This document shows, in pieces, positions 11,201-22,290 of a stretch of DNA of 64,000 nt. The notes below the pieces were generated by a model. It made no database searches and had not been told where the DNA came from. It was given only the letters and a program-made list of their open reading frames with translations. The stretch is taken from positions 1,364,001 through 1,428,000 of the forward strand of contig NC_014960.1 in the NCBI RefSeq assembly GCF_000199675.1, in the 5' to 3' direction. This DNA comes from Anaerolinea thermophila UNI-1 (GTDB lineage: Bacteria; Chloroflexota; Anaerolineae; Anaerolineales; Anaerolineaceae). The translations under genes were made by a program, and so were the position numbers. Positions within the stretch are counted from its first letter, which is position 1, and every line of letters begins with the position of its first letter.

Positions 11201-14200
11201 TCCAGCGCGCGTTTCAATCCACGCCTCCGCGAGGGAGGCGACGCGCTAACCCGTAAATTACCGCTCCAAACCAATCGGAGTTTCAATCCACGCCTCCGCG
11301 AGGGAGGCGACGCCAGATTTGACACCCAAACACCGCATCAAGTACGGTTTCAATCCACGCCTCCGCGAGGGAGGCGACCAGGACATATTGAGAACATCAA
11401 AGGTACTCTTCAGTTTCAATCCACGCCTCCGCGAGGGAGGCGACCGTGATATTTTGCGAGTTACAGCACGCCGCACTGTTTCAATCCACGCCTCCGCGAG
11501 GGAGGCGACGACATGCGAAATGCAGGCTACGAATTACTGCAATGTTTCAATCCACGCCTCCGCGAGGGAGGCGACAAAAACCAGCAACCGATGCACAAAG
11601 CGACAGGATGGTTTCAATCCACGCCTCCGCGAGGGAGGCGACCGGGCTGAAGCAGACCTCTGAGGCTGCCTGGCAGTTTCAATCCACGCCTCCGCGAGGG
11701 AGGCGACGAGTAATTCTGTCGGAATTGAAAACACTATTGACAGGTTTCAATCCACGCCTCCGCGAGGGAGGCGACTAGACGATCATCTAGCAATCCATAG
11801 CAGTTATCACGTTTCAATCCACGCCTCCGCGAGGGAGGCGACATGCAACGGTTGCCTACATGCTACAAAAAATCGTTGTTTCAATCCACGCCTCCGCGAG
11901 GGAGGCGACCTACGACGGGCAGTAATGTTTCGGGCTTTGCTACCGTTTCAATCCACGCCTCCGCGAGGGAGGCGACGTGTTGTGGCCAGACGATGAGGCA
12001 GAAAAATGCGCGTTTCAATCCACGCCTCCGCGAGGGAGGCGACGACTTAGCGTCTACCGGGAGGGCTTCTTTCTGAGGTTTCAATCCACGCCTCCGCGAG
12101 GGAGGCGACTTCATACAGCACCTATTTACACGCCGTAATAGTTACGTTTCAATCCACGCCTCCGCGAGGGAGGCGACAAGGATACAGTAAAAAACTCTCC
12201 ATTATATAATAGTTTCAATCCACGCCTCCGCGAGGGAGGCGACTTCGTACCAGCGATCTCTTGCCGTCTCGAACCCGTTTCAATCCACGCCTCCGCGAGG
12301 GAGGCGACCCGGGGAAATGTTACCGACAATAGCCTTAACTGCAAGTTTCAATCCACGCCTCCGCGAGGGAGGCGACATCGACAAGATTTGGGCATCCTGG
12401 TATCAAACACGTTTCAATCCACGCCTCCGCGAGGGAGGCGACCTCTTACCCGTGACAGTATAACTTCCAAGTGTCGTTTCAATCCACGCCTCCGCGAGGG
12501 AGGCGACGCCTTATCACAAACGCCAGCGCACACAATAGCAAGTTTCAATCCACGCCTCCGCGAGGGAGGCGACAATAGCAAGAACACTACTACAATCAAA
12601 AAGGCTAAGTTTCAATCCACGCCTCCGCGAGGGAGGCGACAAGGTTGTCAATATGCCGATAAATCACATCATCAGGTTTCAATCCACGCCTCCGCGAGGG
12701 AGGCGACCCGGCCTCTGCGCTGATGTTCGTTGGCGACTGGTCGTTTCAATCCACGCCTCCGCGAGGGAGGCGACGTGGTCTGGTTCTCGCTGATCAACCA
12801 TGATGGCCGTTTCAATCCACGCCTCCGCGAGGGAGGCGACTTTGCTATTACTGTTCTTGCTAGTGTTGACAAAAACAGTTTCAATCCACGCCTCCGCGAG
12901 GGAGGCGACTCGGGTCACTGTTGCTGGCGATATTTTTGAATCGTTTCAATCCACGCCTCCGCGAGGGAGGCGACCTCGATGCGGCCTGGCGAGCTATCGA
13001 CACCCACGTTTCAATCCACGCCTCCGCGAGGGAGGCGACATCTCCGACGTTGTCGCACATCTCTATCAATGTCGTTTCAATCCACGCCTCCGCGAGGGAG
13101 GCGACGGCAGTACGCAGGATGACGGGAGTGACTGTCAGTGTTTCAATCCACGCCTCCGCGAGGGAGGCGACCCAGGTAAGGCTTCTTCTGGATCAGGGCT
13201 TTGAGTTTCAATCCACGCCTCCGCGAGGGAGGCGACAAGTATCCCTCTGATTTAGGAACGCCCCATCTGTGTTTCAATCCACGCCTCCGCGAGGGAGGCG
13301 ACCATCCCTGACGCCGAGTCCGTCGAGAGTCTTTCAATTGTTTCAATCCACGCCTCCGCGAGGGAGGCGACCTGAATCTGAAAATCAAATAGATAGCTGA
13401 TGGGAGTTTCAATCCACGCCTCCGCGAGGGAGGCGACTAGTCTGTAACTGTTCGGCAAAAACGACATCCTCGTTTCAATCCACGCCTCCGCGAGGGAGGC
13501 GACCCCGCCCGCTTATCCAAACGAGCCGATAGGCTTGTTTCAATCCACGCCTCCGCGAGGGAGGCGACGTACGACCCCTACGGTGCGGCAGCCGATCTGC
13601 TGTGTTTCAATCCACGCCTCCGCGAGGGAGGCGACCAAAACATATAACCAAAAGGAGACCAACCAAAATGTTTCAATCCACGCCTCCGCGAGGGAGGCGA
13701 CAGGATGACCGGCTGCAAATCTCCGGTACTCAGTATGTTTCAATCCACGCCTCCGCGAGGGAGGCGACACTTGAGCAGGGACCGCCTCTACAAATTTGCG
13801 TTTCAATCCACGCCTCCGCGAGGGAGGCGACTCACTGCACTGTTCGCAGCTTTGTCCTGTGCAGTGTTTCAATCCACGCCTCCGCGAGGGAGGCGACAAA
13901 CCATTCTCGAACGGAACAGAATTCGCTGATTGGTTTCAATCCACGCCTCCGCGAGGGAGGCGACACCGCTACCTCAACGCCGCGGTTCCTGCCCTGGTGG
14001 TTTCAATCCACGCCTCCGCGAGGGAGGCGACGCCTTCCCATACCCGTTTGATCATTTCAAACAGGTTTCAATCCACGCCTCCGCGAGGGAGGCGACGAGC
14101 CATGTATCTGTACTTCGTGCTACTCAATAAGTTTCAATCCACGCCTCCGCGAGGGAGGCGACTGCACATCGAGCGACCGCTCGATTTGGTCATCACTGTT

Positions 14201-17200
14201 TCAATCCACGCCTCCGCGAGGGAGGCGACAAAGCCTGCATGATGGCATCGCGGTTGGCGGCATAGTTTCAATCCACGCCTCCGCGAGGGAGGCGACTCAC
14301 TGCACTGTTCGCAGCTTTGTCCTGTGCAGTGTTTCAATCCACGCCTCCGCGAGGGAGGCGACGAGCATCGCTGACCGCATCCGCGCAGTCCTGCACGTTT
14401 CAATCCACGCCTCCGCGAGGGAGGCGACTCGGCAACGCCGTACAGCACATCCAGCGTCACCTGTTTCAATCCACGCCTCCGCGAGGGAGGCGACCGTTCG
14501 TGATTTTTTACATTCTTATCGGCGGGCAATGTTTCAATCCACGCCTCCGCGAGGGAGGCGACGCCAGATCTGTCTGGTACATCGTCAAGTATGCCAGCGT
14601 TTCAATCCACGCCTCCGCGAGGGAGGCGACGAAAGCTACAATGCCTCTTATGAGGCGTTACACAAAGTTTCAATCCACGCCTCCGCGAGGGAGGCGACCT
14701 CACCGCCGCGCCCGCTTGGAGATGAGCATGGCAGTTTCAATCCACGCCTCCGCGAGGGAGGCGACATGGACTCGTTGACGGCTCTGATTATCGGATTACT
14801 CGTTTCAATCCACGCCTCCGCGAGGGAGGCGACACGGCAGCCGTGATCCGCTCGGCTCGGAAGATGCTGTTTCAATCCACGCCTCCGCGAGGGAGGCGAC
14901 TTGACCAGCCCGGCGCGTTTTGCATCCTCAAGAGTGTTTCAATCCACGCCTCCGCGAGGGAGGCGACGCAAAAAGCATGCTGTGGCAAAGAGGTGGCAGC
15001 TGTTTCAATCCACGCCTCCGCGAGGGAGGCGACTCTGACACGGTCGTTAGCATTTTCCCTCTTGGCGGGGGGTTTCAATCCACGCCTCCGCGAGGGAGGC
15101 GACGCCCTGGTCAATCCGTCGGCGATATTTGGCACATGTTTCAATCCACGCCTCCGCGAGGGAGGCGACGTGTGCCTTTTTCGGTTGTGATATCTTCCCA
15201 ACTCAGTTTCAATCCACGCCTCCGCGAGGGAGGCGACTACAAATTGCAGAGGGAGGTATCTATGATTACATGGTTTCAATCCACGCCTCCGCGAGGGAGG
15301 CGACTTTGCCGCCGATGTTGCAGCACCGGATATTACCGCCGTTTCAATCCACGCCTCCGCGAGGGAGGCGACTCGCCGGTATCAAGCATGGTTACCGCGG
15401 CATCGGGGTTTCAATCCACGCCTCCGCGAGGGAGGCGACAACCCATGAGAAATGCGCTTTTTGCATCCACCGGTTTCAATCCACGCCTCCGCGAGGGAGG
15501 CGACTTGTTGTTTCGGTTAATAAGGTTCTGCATTATTGTTTCAATCCACGCCTCCGCGAGGGAGGCGACTCCCATGTAATCCGGCCCTTGCTAAAAATAG
15601 CATGTTTCAATCCACGCCTCCGCGAGGGAGGCGACAGTTCGCTTGTTTCCATTTCAACCCTCCGTTTTTGTTTCAATCCACGCCTCCGCGAGGGAGGCGA
15701 CGCACTTTGACCCATTTGCCGTTGATTTCTCTCGGTGTTTCAATCCACGCCTCCGCGAGGGAGGCGACGCACTTTTGATTTCATCATCTGTAGCAGTGCG
15801 CTGTTTCAATCCACGCCTCCGCGAGGGAGGCGACTTTGTTGCCGTTCCCATTGCCATTGCCATTTGCAGTTTCAATCCACGCCTCCGCGAGGGAGGCGAC
15901 AACCCTCTGGGTCACTCATGCGCAACTGACGCTCGTTTCAATCCACGCCTCCGCGAGGGAGGCGACGTTGTTTCGGTTAATAAGGTTCTGCATTATTGTT
16001 TCAATCCACGCCTCCGCGAGGGAGGCGACACAGGGCAATCTTGCTTTCAGAGTTGTGGTTCAGTTTCAATCCACGCCTCCGCGAGGGAGGCGACATTCCC
16101 GAGATGGTACAGATAGACGAGGTTGGCGGTTTCAATCCACGCCTCCGCGAGGGAGGCGACGGTTAGTTCTTCAACTGAGTGGCCGGTGAGGAAGCGTTTC
16201 AATCCACGCCTCCGCGAGGGAGGCGACTGTTGCCGTTGATTACCTGCCCTACACGGTCGATGTTTCAATCCACGCCTCCGCGAGGGAGGCGACCCCCAGG
16301 GGGGCGCTAGGCTTTTGCTCCCAGGGACTGTTTCAATCCACGCCTCCGCGAGGGAGGCGACGCACAGCAAGCACATCTTGCGCCCAGATCTCGGGTTTCA
16401 ATCCACGCCTCCGCGAGGGAGGCGACCCTGGTCAACGACCGCATCAATCAGCAGTTAAACGGTTTCAATCCACGCCTCCGCGAGGGAGGCGACACACTCA
16501 CCTCGCCATCCGTATCCCAGCCAAATTCGGTTTCAATCCACGCCTCCGCGAGGGAGGCGACCCCAGGGGGGCGCTAGGCTTTTGCTCCCAGGGACTGTTT
16601 CAATCCACGCCTCCGCGAGGGAGGCGACGACGCAAGTCCGGTTTTGAGCCAACACTAGAACAGTTTCAATCCACGCCTCCGCGAGGGAGGCGACAGCGGA
16701 AATCATCCCGTTTCGAAATGCCGATGCGGGTTTCAATCCACGCCTCCGCGAGGGAGGCGACTTGACATCCCGTCTCATACCTTGAGTTATCTCGCTGTTT
16801 CAATCCACGCCTCCGCGAGGGAGGCGACTCAAGGTATGCGTCAAGGTAAGCCACGTCAGGTTCGTTTCAATCCACGCCTCCGCGAGGGAGGCGACGTATA
16901 TGTCGGCAAGCCGGGCATGCTTACCAACGTTTCAATCCACGCCTCCGCGAGGGAGGCGACCCAGTGTACACCGCCTTTCCCCCGCCAAGAGGGTTTCAAT
17001 CCACGCCTCCGCGAGGGAGGCGACGACCAGTGTACACCGCCTTTCCCCCGCCAAGAGGGTTTCAATCCACGCCTCCGCGAGGGAGGCGACTCACCTTGCC
17101 GTTTCTGGGGCGAGATATTTTGCGTTTCAATCCACGCCTCCGCGAGGGAGGCGACGTGCGCCGCTGGTCGGGGCTGTGTAACTGCGGGTCGTTTCAATCC

Positions 17201-18646
17201 ACGCCTCCGCGAGGGAGGCGACCAAAGGGCGCATCGCTCCGGGACGCGGGGGAGAAGTTTCAATCCACGCCTCCGCGAGGGAGGCGACCTGCCGACAATG
17301 CGTGTCCCACCACGCCGCCCGCCGTTTCAATCCACGCCTCCGCGAGGGAGGCGACAGGGTATCTACGTCGTTTTCATAGTAACACACCTCGTTTCAATCC
17401 ACGCCTCCGCGAGGGAGGCGACAGACGGTGCAAATCGGAATCGAGACCACGCCTGGTTTCAATCCACGCCTCCGCGAGGGAGGCGACGTCGAAGATTCAA
17501 AAACATACTATCTGGGTTCACGTTTCAATCCACGCCTCCGCGAGGGAGGCGACATGCCGCGTGGCGGAAGTTGGAAGAGCATGATAAGTTTCAATCCACG
17601 CCTCCGCGAGGGAGGCGACAATCATCATGTCCCAGCCGTCGTTCAAGATTTCAAGTTTCAATCCACGCCTCCGCGAGGGAGGCGACGAAGATGCTCAGTT
17701 TTTGGAGACGCGCAAGTTTCGTTTCAATCCACGCCTCCGCGAGGGAGGCGACTATCCGCAGACCATTGCCCATGCGCGGGACGTGTTGTTTCAATCCACG
17801 CCTCCGCGAGGGAGGCGACGTGATGATGGGCACATCTTAATGATTGAGCGCAGTTTCAATCCACGCCTCCGCGAGGGAGGCGACGAGACAGCCCTCCCGC
17901 CCCTGCGCGGCTGGATGGTTTCAATCCACGCCTCCGCGAGGGAGGCGACGTCACGTTTCCTAGCAGCGACCACGTGCCGCCAAGTTTCAATCCACGCCTC
18001 CGCGAGGGAGGCGACACAATGGAACGGACAGAGATATTTTTGCGAAATCGTTTCAATCCACGCCTCCGCGAGGGAGGCGACTTCATGGCTTGCTCGTATG
18101 CCTGGCTGCGCTGGGTTTCAATCCACGCCTCCGCGAGGGAGGCGACACGCGATTCAGCGTGGCGGCCGACATTGCATACAACGTTTCAATCCACGCCTCC
18201 GCGAGGGAGGCGACATTGCTGCTTGCACATCATTGTTACTCAGTATGCGTTTCAATCCACGCCTCCGCGAGGGAGGCGACAATGGAGTACACCAGGTTCG
18301 ACCAATCGCCAACGTTTCAATCCACGCCTCCGCGAGGGAGGCGACATTTTGGCACATGCAATTGCGGGATTGACAGACTTGGTTTCAATCCACGCCTCCG
18401 CGAGGGAGGCGACTCGCCACTCCCGGCAAATTGGCGGGTCAGGATTTGTTTCAATCCACGCCTCCGCGAGGGAGGCGACAATCCTGACGCCGGAGATCAA
18501 AGCGCGCATGGCTGTTTCAATCCACGCCTCCGCGAGGGAGGCGACGTGGACGGTGTCCTGGATTGCCTGCTAGGCGTTTCGTTTCAATCCACGCCTCCGC
18601 GAGGGAGGCGACGTCCTCCGCGACATCTTGACCGTGTAGCGCGGGA

Positions 18647-20073
18647 TTTTCAATCCACGCCTCCGCGAGGGAGGCGACACCATACCCTGCGACGTATGTA
18701 ATCTTGACGGACTTTTCAATCCACGCCTCCGCGAGGGAGGCGACAATTGTTTGTTGCTCACGTAATCCCAAAAAGCCGCTTTTCAATCCACGCCTCCGCG
18801 AGGGAGGCGACCAATCATCTCAACGACTTCAGGACTGTCAACGGTTTTTCAATCCACGCCTCCGCGAGGGAGGCGACGCAGCTCGATTCCGTACAGCAAC
18901 TCGCCGGTATTTTTTTCAATCCACGCCTCCGCGAGGGAGGCGACTAATGAGCGAAAAAATCATCGAACGCAGATCAATTTTTCAATCCACGCCTCCGCGA
19001 GGGAGGCGACGTCCTCCGCGACATCTTGACCGTGTAGCGCGGGATTTTTCAATCCACGCCTCCGCGAGGGAGGCGACGGTACAGGTAGCAGCAATCAGCC
19101 GACCGGTATTGCTTTTCAATCCACGCCTCCGCGAGGGAGGCGACGCAGGCGATCAGGATGCTGGCGGTGCATTACTACTTTTCAATCCACGCCTCCGCGA
19201 GGGAGGCGACTCCGGCTGGCCGCGCTCCTGGGCTGGGACAGTGTTTTTCAATCCACGCCTCCGCGAGGGAGGCGACCATCGGCAATACGTTGGGCATGTC
19301 CCTGTACTGCTCTTTTCAATCCACGCCTCCGCGAGGGAGGCGACGGCGCGCTCATACTCGCAAAACCCTGTCCAAACTCTTTTCAATCCACGCCTCCGCG
19401 AGGGAGGCGACACCCTCTTCCAGATGCCAACGGTCTGTTTCCAGGACTTTTCAATCCACGCCTCCGCGAGGGAGGCGACTTGCGGAAGAACCAGATTCAA
19501 TTGACTACCGCTTTTCAATCCACGCCTCCGCGAGGGAGGCGACCTTCATCGTTCGATGAATTTGTCCCTTTTGAACCTTTTTTCAATCCACGCCTCCGCG
19601 AGGGAGGCGACCTCGTTGGAGATTTGTCATGACACCTGAATCTTCTTTTTCAATCCACGCCTCCGCGAGGGAGGCGACGGCGGAGAAACCGCCGGAGCGG
19701 GGAGACAGAGATTTTTCAATCCACGCCTCCGCGAGGGAGGCGACAAGGGGAGGGTGGCTATGTGTGTATGTACTGCTTTTTTTCAATCCACGCCTCCGCG
19801 AGGGAGGCGACTGGTTTGGGAAGGTGCTATGGGTAGTATAGCATTTTTTCAATCCACGCCTCCGCGAGGGAGGCGACTTTTGTATATCAATCATCAAGAT
19901 GGTCTCAAGTTTTCAATCCACGCCTCCGCGAGGGAGGCGACGCGTGGGAGGCAGGAATGTAATTTCCCCAAACTTTTTTCAATCCACGCCTCCGCGAGGG
20001 AGGCGACAGGTGGGTAGGGTAAGCATGTCAATCCTTTCGTCTTTTCAATCCACGCCTCCGCGAGGGAGGCGAC
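18647..20073 (-). repeat. Leader-proximal block of 22 variant repeats (first base T instead of G)
   Basis: From the repeat at 18647 up to the last repeat at 20042, every copy begins TTTTCAATCC, whereas all 202 full-length repeats to the left begin GTTTCAATCC. On the crRNA strand the handle ends GAAAA instead of GAAAC. The switch is clean, with no reversion on either side. This fits a single change in the leader-proximal repeat that was then copied at each of the 21 later acquisitions. Confidence 0.97.
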
Positions 20074-20250
20074 CGCAAAATCTGGCTCTATATACCTTCT
20101 CTTCCCCTAAATATAGTCTCTTTTTGGCTCTATCAGTTAATTTATTTCTGATAAATTTCTTCTTTATTCCCCATATTCTTTTGTTAAGGTGCGTTTTTTT
20201 CTGCGAACCTATCAATATTTTTATGTTCACTTGCGGTTCGCAATCAATTC
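20074..20250 (-). promoter_or_regulatory. CRISPR leader
   Basis: The 177-bp AT-rich stretch between the cas2 stop and the first repeat is strongly purine-biased on the transcribed (minus) strand. Its position next to the least degenerate repeats identifies it as the leader that promotes pre-crRNA and directs spacer insertion. An 8-bp inverted repeat, TGCGAACC (20202-20209) and GGTTCGCA (20235-20242), is separated by 25 bases. A TATATT-like -10 lies in the array-proximal half, but I could not place a convincing -35. Confidence 0.8.
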
Positions 20251-20541
20251 TCATGCGATAAGTGTCCCTGTTAAATCGAAACTCGGTTTTGCGCCAACGT
20301 GTTCTACCCGATTTTTCCACTCATCTCCAAGATAATAATAGCGCAGGCTGTCTTTCTTTTTGTCAATGAGTTTTTCTAATTTGGCTTGTAAAATCCTTAA
20401 ACGCGCCGGATCGATTACACACTCAAACACCGAATTTTGTACTCTTTGACCATAATCCTGGCAGGCTTTGGCAACCTTGCGGAGACGTTTTTTCCCTTCA
20501 TCAGTCTCCGTATTCACATCATAAGTAATTAAGACCATCAT
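20251..20541 (-). CDS. cas2: CRISPR-associated endoribonuclease-fold protein Cas2
   Basis: The 96-aa subunit bridges two Cas1 dimers in the spacer integrase. The ferredoxin-like start MMVLITYDVNTET holds the conserved Asp at the end of strand 1, and YGQRVQNSVFEC is the standard I-C Cas2 block. A longer frame extends 20 codons upstream into cas1, but the double methionine at 20541 matches the family start. It lies 31 bases after the cas1 stop and immediately before the leader, the normal last position in I-C operons. Confidence 0.96.
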   Translation of the reverse strand: MMVLITYDVNTETDEGKKRLRKVAKACQDYGQRVQNSVFECVIDPARLRILQAKLEKLIDKKKDSLRYYYLGDEWKNRVEHVGAKPSFDLTGTLIA

Positions 20542-20572
20542 ATCATGCCTCCTCTTGAACAGGATCATTAAC

Positions 20573-21604
20573 CTAATTCCAGAAAAATGGCGGGTAGGCA
20601 TCTAGATCACCACGAAGATAACGGGCGAGTAAAAGAGCCTGTACGTGAGGAATTAAGCCAAATGGAATACGCTCTTTCAGGTAGGGATGTTCAATTTCTT
20701 CTTTTTTTCGCTCCTGCCAGGCTGTAATTACGGTCTTTCGGGTATCGTCATCCATTAAAATTCCCCCACTCTCTTTTTGGGTAAATCCTTTTCCGGTAAT
20801 TTGTTTTCGATTCACCAGAGAGAGGGCTAGACGATCTGCAAAGACCGGACGCAATTCTTCCATCAAATCCAGCGCAAGCGAAGGTCTGCCGGGGCGATCT
20901 GCATGAAGGAAGCCGACGTATGGATCTAATCCTACTGCTTCCAGAGCAGACATGGCTTCATTGGTTAACAACGTATATAGAAAAGATAGCAGGCTGTTCA
21001 TATTATCCAATGGGGGACGGCGGGAGCGTTCTTCAAAGTGAAAATCCTCTTTTTGTTGCAAAATAAGTTGATCAAATACGCTGAAGTAGATCTTTGCCGC
21101 GCTTCCCTCAAAAGCCATTAATTCCGGGATGTGTTTACACGTTGTCAGTCCTTTTAGGATTTCCTTCAGAAATGCCGAGGCGCGCCCCAATGTGTCTTTA
21201 TCGACTAACAGTCCATGATCTCGAAGGGCTCGCTCAATGACTTTACGACTGTTATAAATTTTTCCTATAAGAAAAGAGGAGGCAATAGGAACACATTGGC
21301 TTTCATGTTCTGAAATCAAATATTGTTTCTTACGAAGTAACACGTTCCCGTAAACTTTTCCTGTGACTCTGCCTAGAAAACGACCGTTGGGAGAGAGAAA
21401 AGCCAGTCCAATCCCCCGTTCGGCACAAGCCCCCATCAAAGCTGGACTGACCCCCTGCCAGTTGAAGCAGACAATGTTTTCCAGATTATGTAAGGGAAGG
21501 CGTGTAGAAGTATGTTCATCCTTTCTAACTACTACATTTTCACCGTCCAGAGAAAGATAAACCTCAGGACTGGTAATATATAAAACATTCGAAAGGGTTT
21601 TCAT
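20573..21604 (-). CDS. cas1: CRISPR-associated integrase Cas1, type I-C
   Basis: The catalytic subunit of the adaptation complex inserts new spacers at the leader-repeat junction. Metal ligands are visible: E166 (MAFEGSAAK), H234 (GFLHADRPGR) and E249/E250 (LDLMEELRP). The N-terminal beta domain contains LPLHNLENIVCF and the C-terminal helical domain ends DLDAYPPFFWN. The length of 343 aa is normal. It starts three bases after the cas4 stop, so cas4-cas1-cas2 form a tight adaptation cassette. Confidence 0.97.
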   Translation of the reverse strand: MKTLSNVLYITSPEVYLSLDGENVVVRKDEHTSTRLPLHNLENIVCFNWQGVSPALMGACAERGIGLAFLSPNGRFLGRVTGKVYGNVLLRKKQYLISEHESQCVPIASSFLIGKIYNSRKVIERALRDHGLLVDKDTLGRASAFLKEILKGLTTCKHIPELMAFEGSAAKIYFSVFDQLILQQKEDFHFEERSRRPPLDNMNSLLSFLYTLLTNEAMSALEAVGLDPYVGFLHADRPGRPSLALDLMEELRPVFADRLALSLVNRKQITGKGFTQKESGGILMDDDTRKTVITAWQERKKEEIEHPYLKERIPFGLIPHVQALLLARYLRGDLDAYPPFFWN

Positions 21605-21607
21605 CTC

Positions 21608-22276
21608 TCAATCCCTTTCAACCCATTCCCGAATGTAATTAGCCACGGATGTGGCTTTTTCCTGAACATTGGGCAAACAGATATCGATGAGGGAGCATGA
21701 ACGGCATGCCTTGGATGGTTTAACTTTTGGTGTGTAGCCCCGTTCAAAATAAGCGTGCATTTCGCCAGCCATTTTTTGAACCAGTTCCCGCAGTTCATTG
21801 CCCAAATTAACAGCCGTGCGGTGACGAGTTTCCCCATAGTAAAGGTATCCCGCTGGAATGGAAACCGATAGCATTTCTTCCAGACACATGGCTTGGGCGC
21901 ATAACTGTACCTCATCGACAGGATCAGATTTAGGACGTCCCCGTTTGTATTCAACAGGTATAGGAAGATATTTACCTTCTCTCCCCGGAATCTTGACGCC
22001 TTCGGGAGAGGAAGTAAATTCAACCGCATCGCATATTCCAGAAAGCCCTAAACGATAAGAGGCAATGGGGACAGAGCGTGCCAAAATGACCCCGTTTCGC
22101 ACCTCAGTGAAAAAGGGATCGTCCACTCTCTGATGCATGAGTCTGCCTTCGGCAGTGAGGACATTTTCTTTCCATTGCATTTCTACGTGAATCAGCGCCC
22201 ACTGCCTGCGGCAAAACAGGAAATGTTGAATTCCCGATAAGGGCAAGAGTTCATCAGCAGAATATTCTCTTGGCAT
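21608..22276 (-). CDS. cas4: CRISPR-associated Fe-S exonuclease Cas4
   Basis: A RecB-fold nuclease that trims prespacers and selects the PAM end together with Cas1-Cas2. The four cluster cysteines are C22 (FLFCRRQW) and C191, C194 and C200 (KACRSCSLIDIC). The nuclease core is D83 (GICDAVEF), E109-x-K111 (VEYKRG) and Q124 (EVQLCAQAMCLEE). The length of 222 aa is typical. It is preceded by a strong intercistronic hairpin that separates it from cas7. Its presence is relevant to the occasional one-base shifts at PAM-side spacer ends seen in the array. Confidence 0.96.
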   Translation of the reverse strand: MPREYSADELLPLSGIQHFLFCRRQWALIHVEMQWKENVLTAEGRLMHQRVDDPFFTEVRNGVILARSVPIASYRLGLSGICDAVEFTSSPEGVKIPGREGKYLPIPVEYKRGRPKSDPVDEVQLCAQAMCLEEMLSVSIPAGYLYYGETRHRTAVNLGNELRELVQKMAGEMHAYFERGYTPKVKPSKACRSCSLIDICLPNVQEKATSVANYIREWVERD

Positions 22277-22290
22277 TTTTCCCTGGTTTT

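Larger units (their letters stand above)
5172..20073 (-). CRISPR. Giant type I-C CRISPR array, about 225 repeats and 224 spacers
   Basis: The repeat is 32 bp, starting GTTTCAATCC on the plus strand and ending GGAGGCGAC. I listed every repeat start and counted 225, with a mean period of 66.4 bp and spacers mostly 33-37 nt (extremes 31-39). Read on the minus strand, the repeat has a perfect 7-bp stem (CGCCTCC with GGAGGCG, loop CTCGC) followed by the 11-nt tail TGGATTGAAAC, which is the expected Cas5c-generated 5' handle. crRNAs therefore run right to left, away from cas2 and the leader at 20074. Repeats are nearly invariant except for a degenerate terminal copy at 5172 and a base change in the 22 leader-proximal copies. 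Six spacer pairs come from the same protospacer: 10050/10251, 13832/14297, 15505/15967, 16294/16562, 16961/17025 and 18613/19011. Confidence 0.99.

Noticed and set aside
16762..16863. Neighbouring spacers share a 10-base complementary stretch (CATACCTTGA and TCAAGGTATG)
   Set aside because: Bases next to the shared ten do not match, so this does not show a common protospacer; chance is possible.
5354..20017. Dozens of overlapping open frames on both strands with repeated peptides such as FNPRLREGGD, SIHASAREAT, FQSTPPRGRR, ASLAEAWIET and PPSRRRGLK
   Set aside because: They are translations of the CRISPR repeat in different frames; open only because the repeat has no stops. No start sites or coding character.
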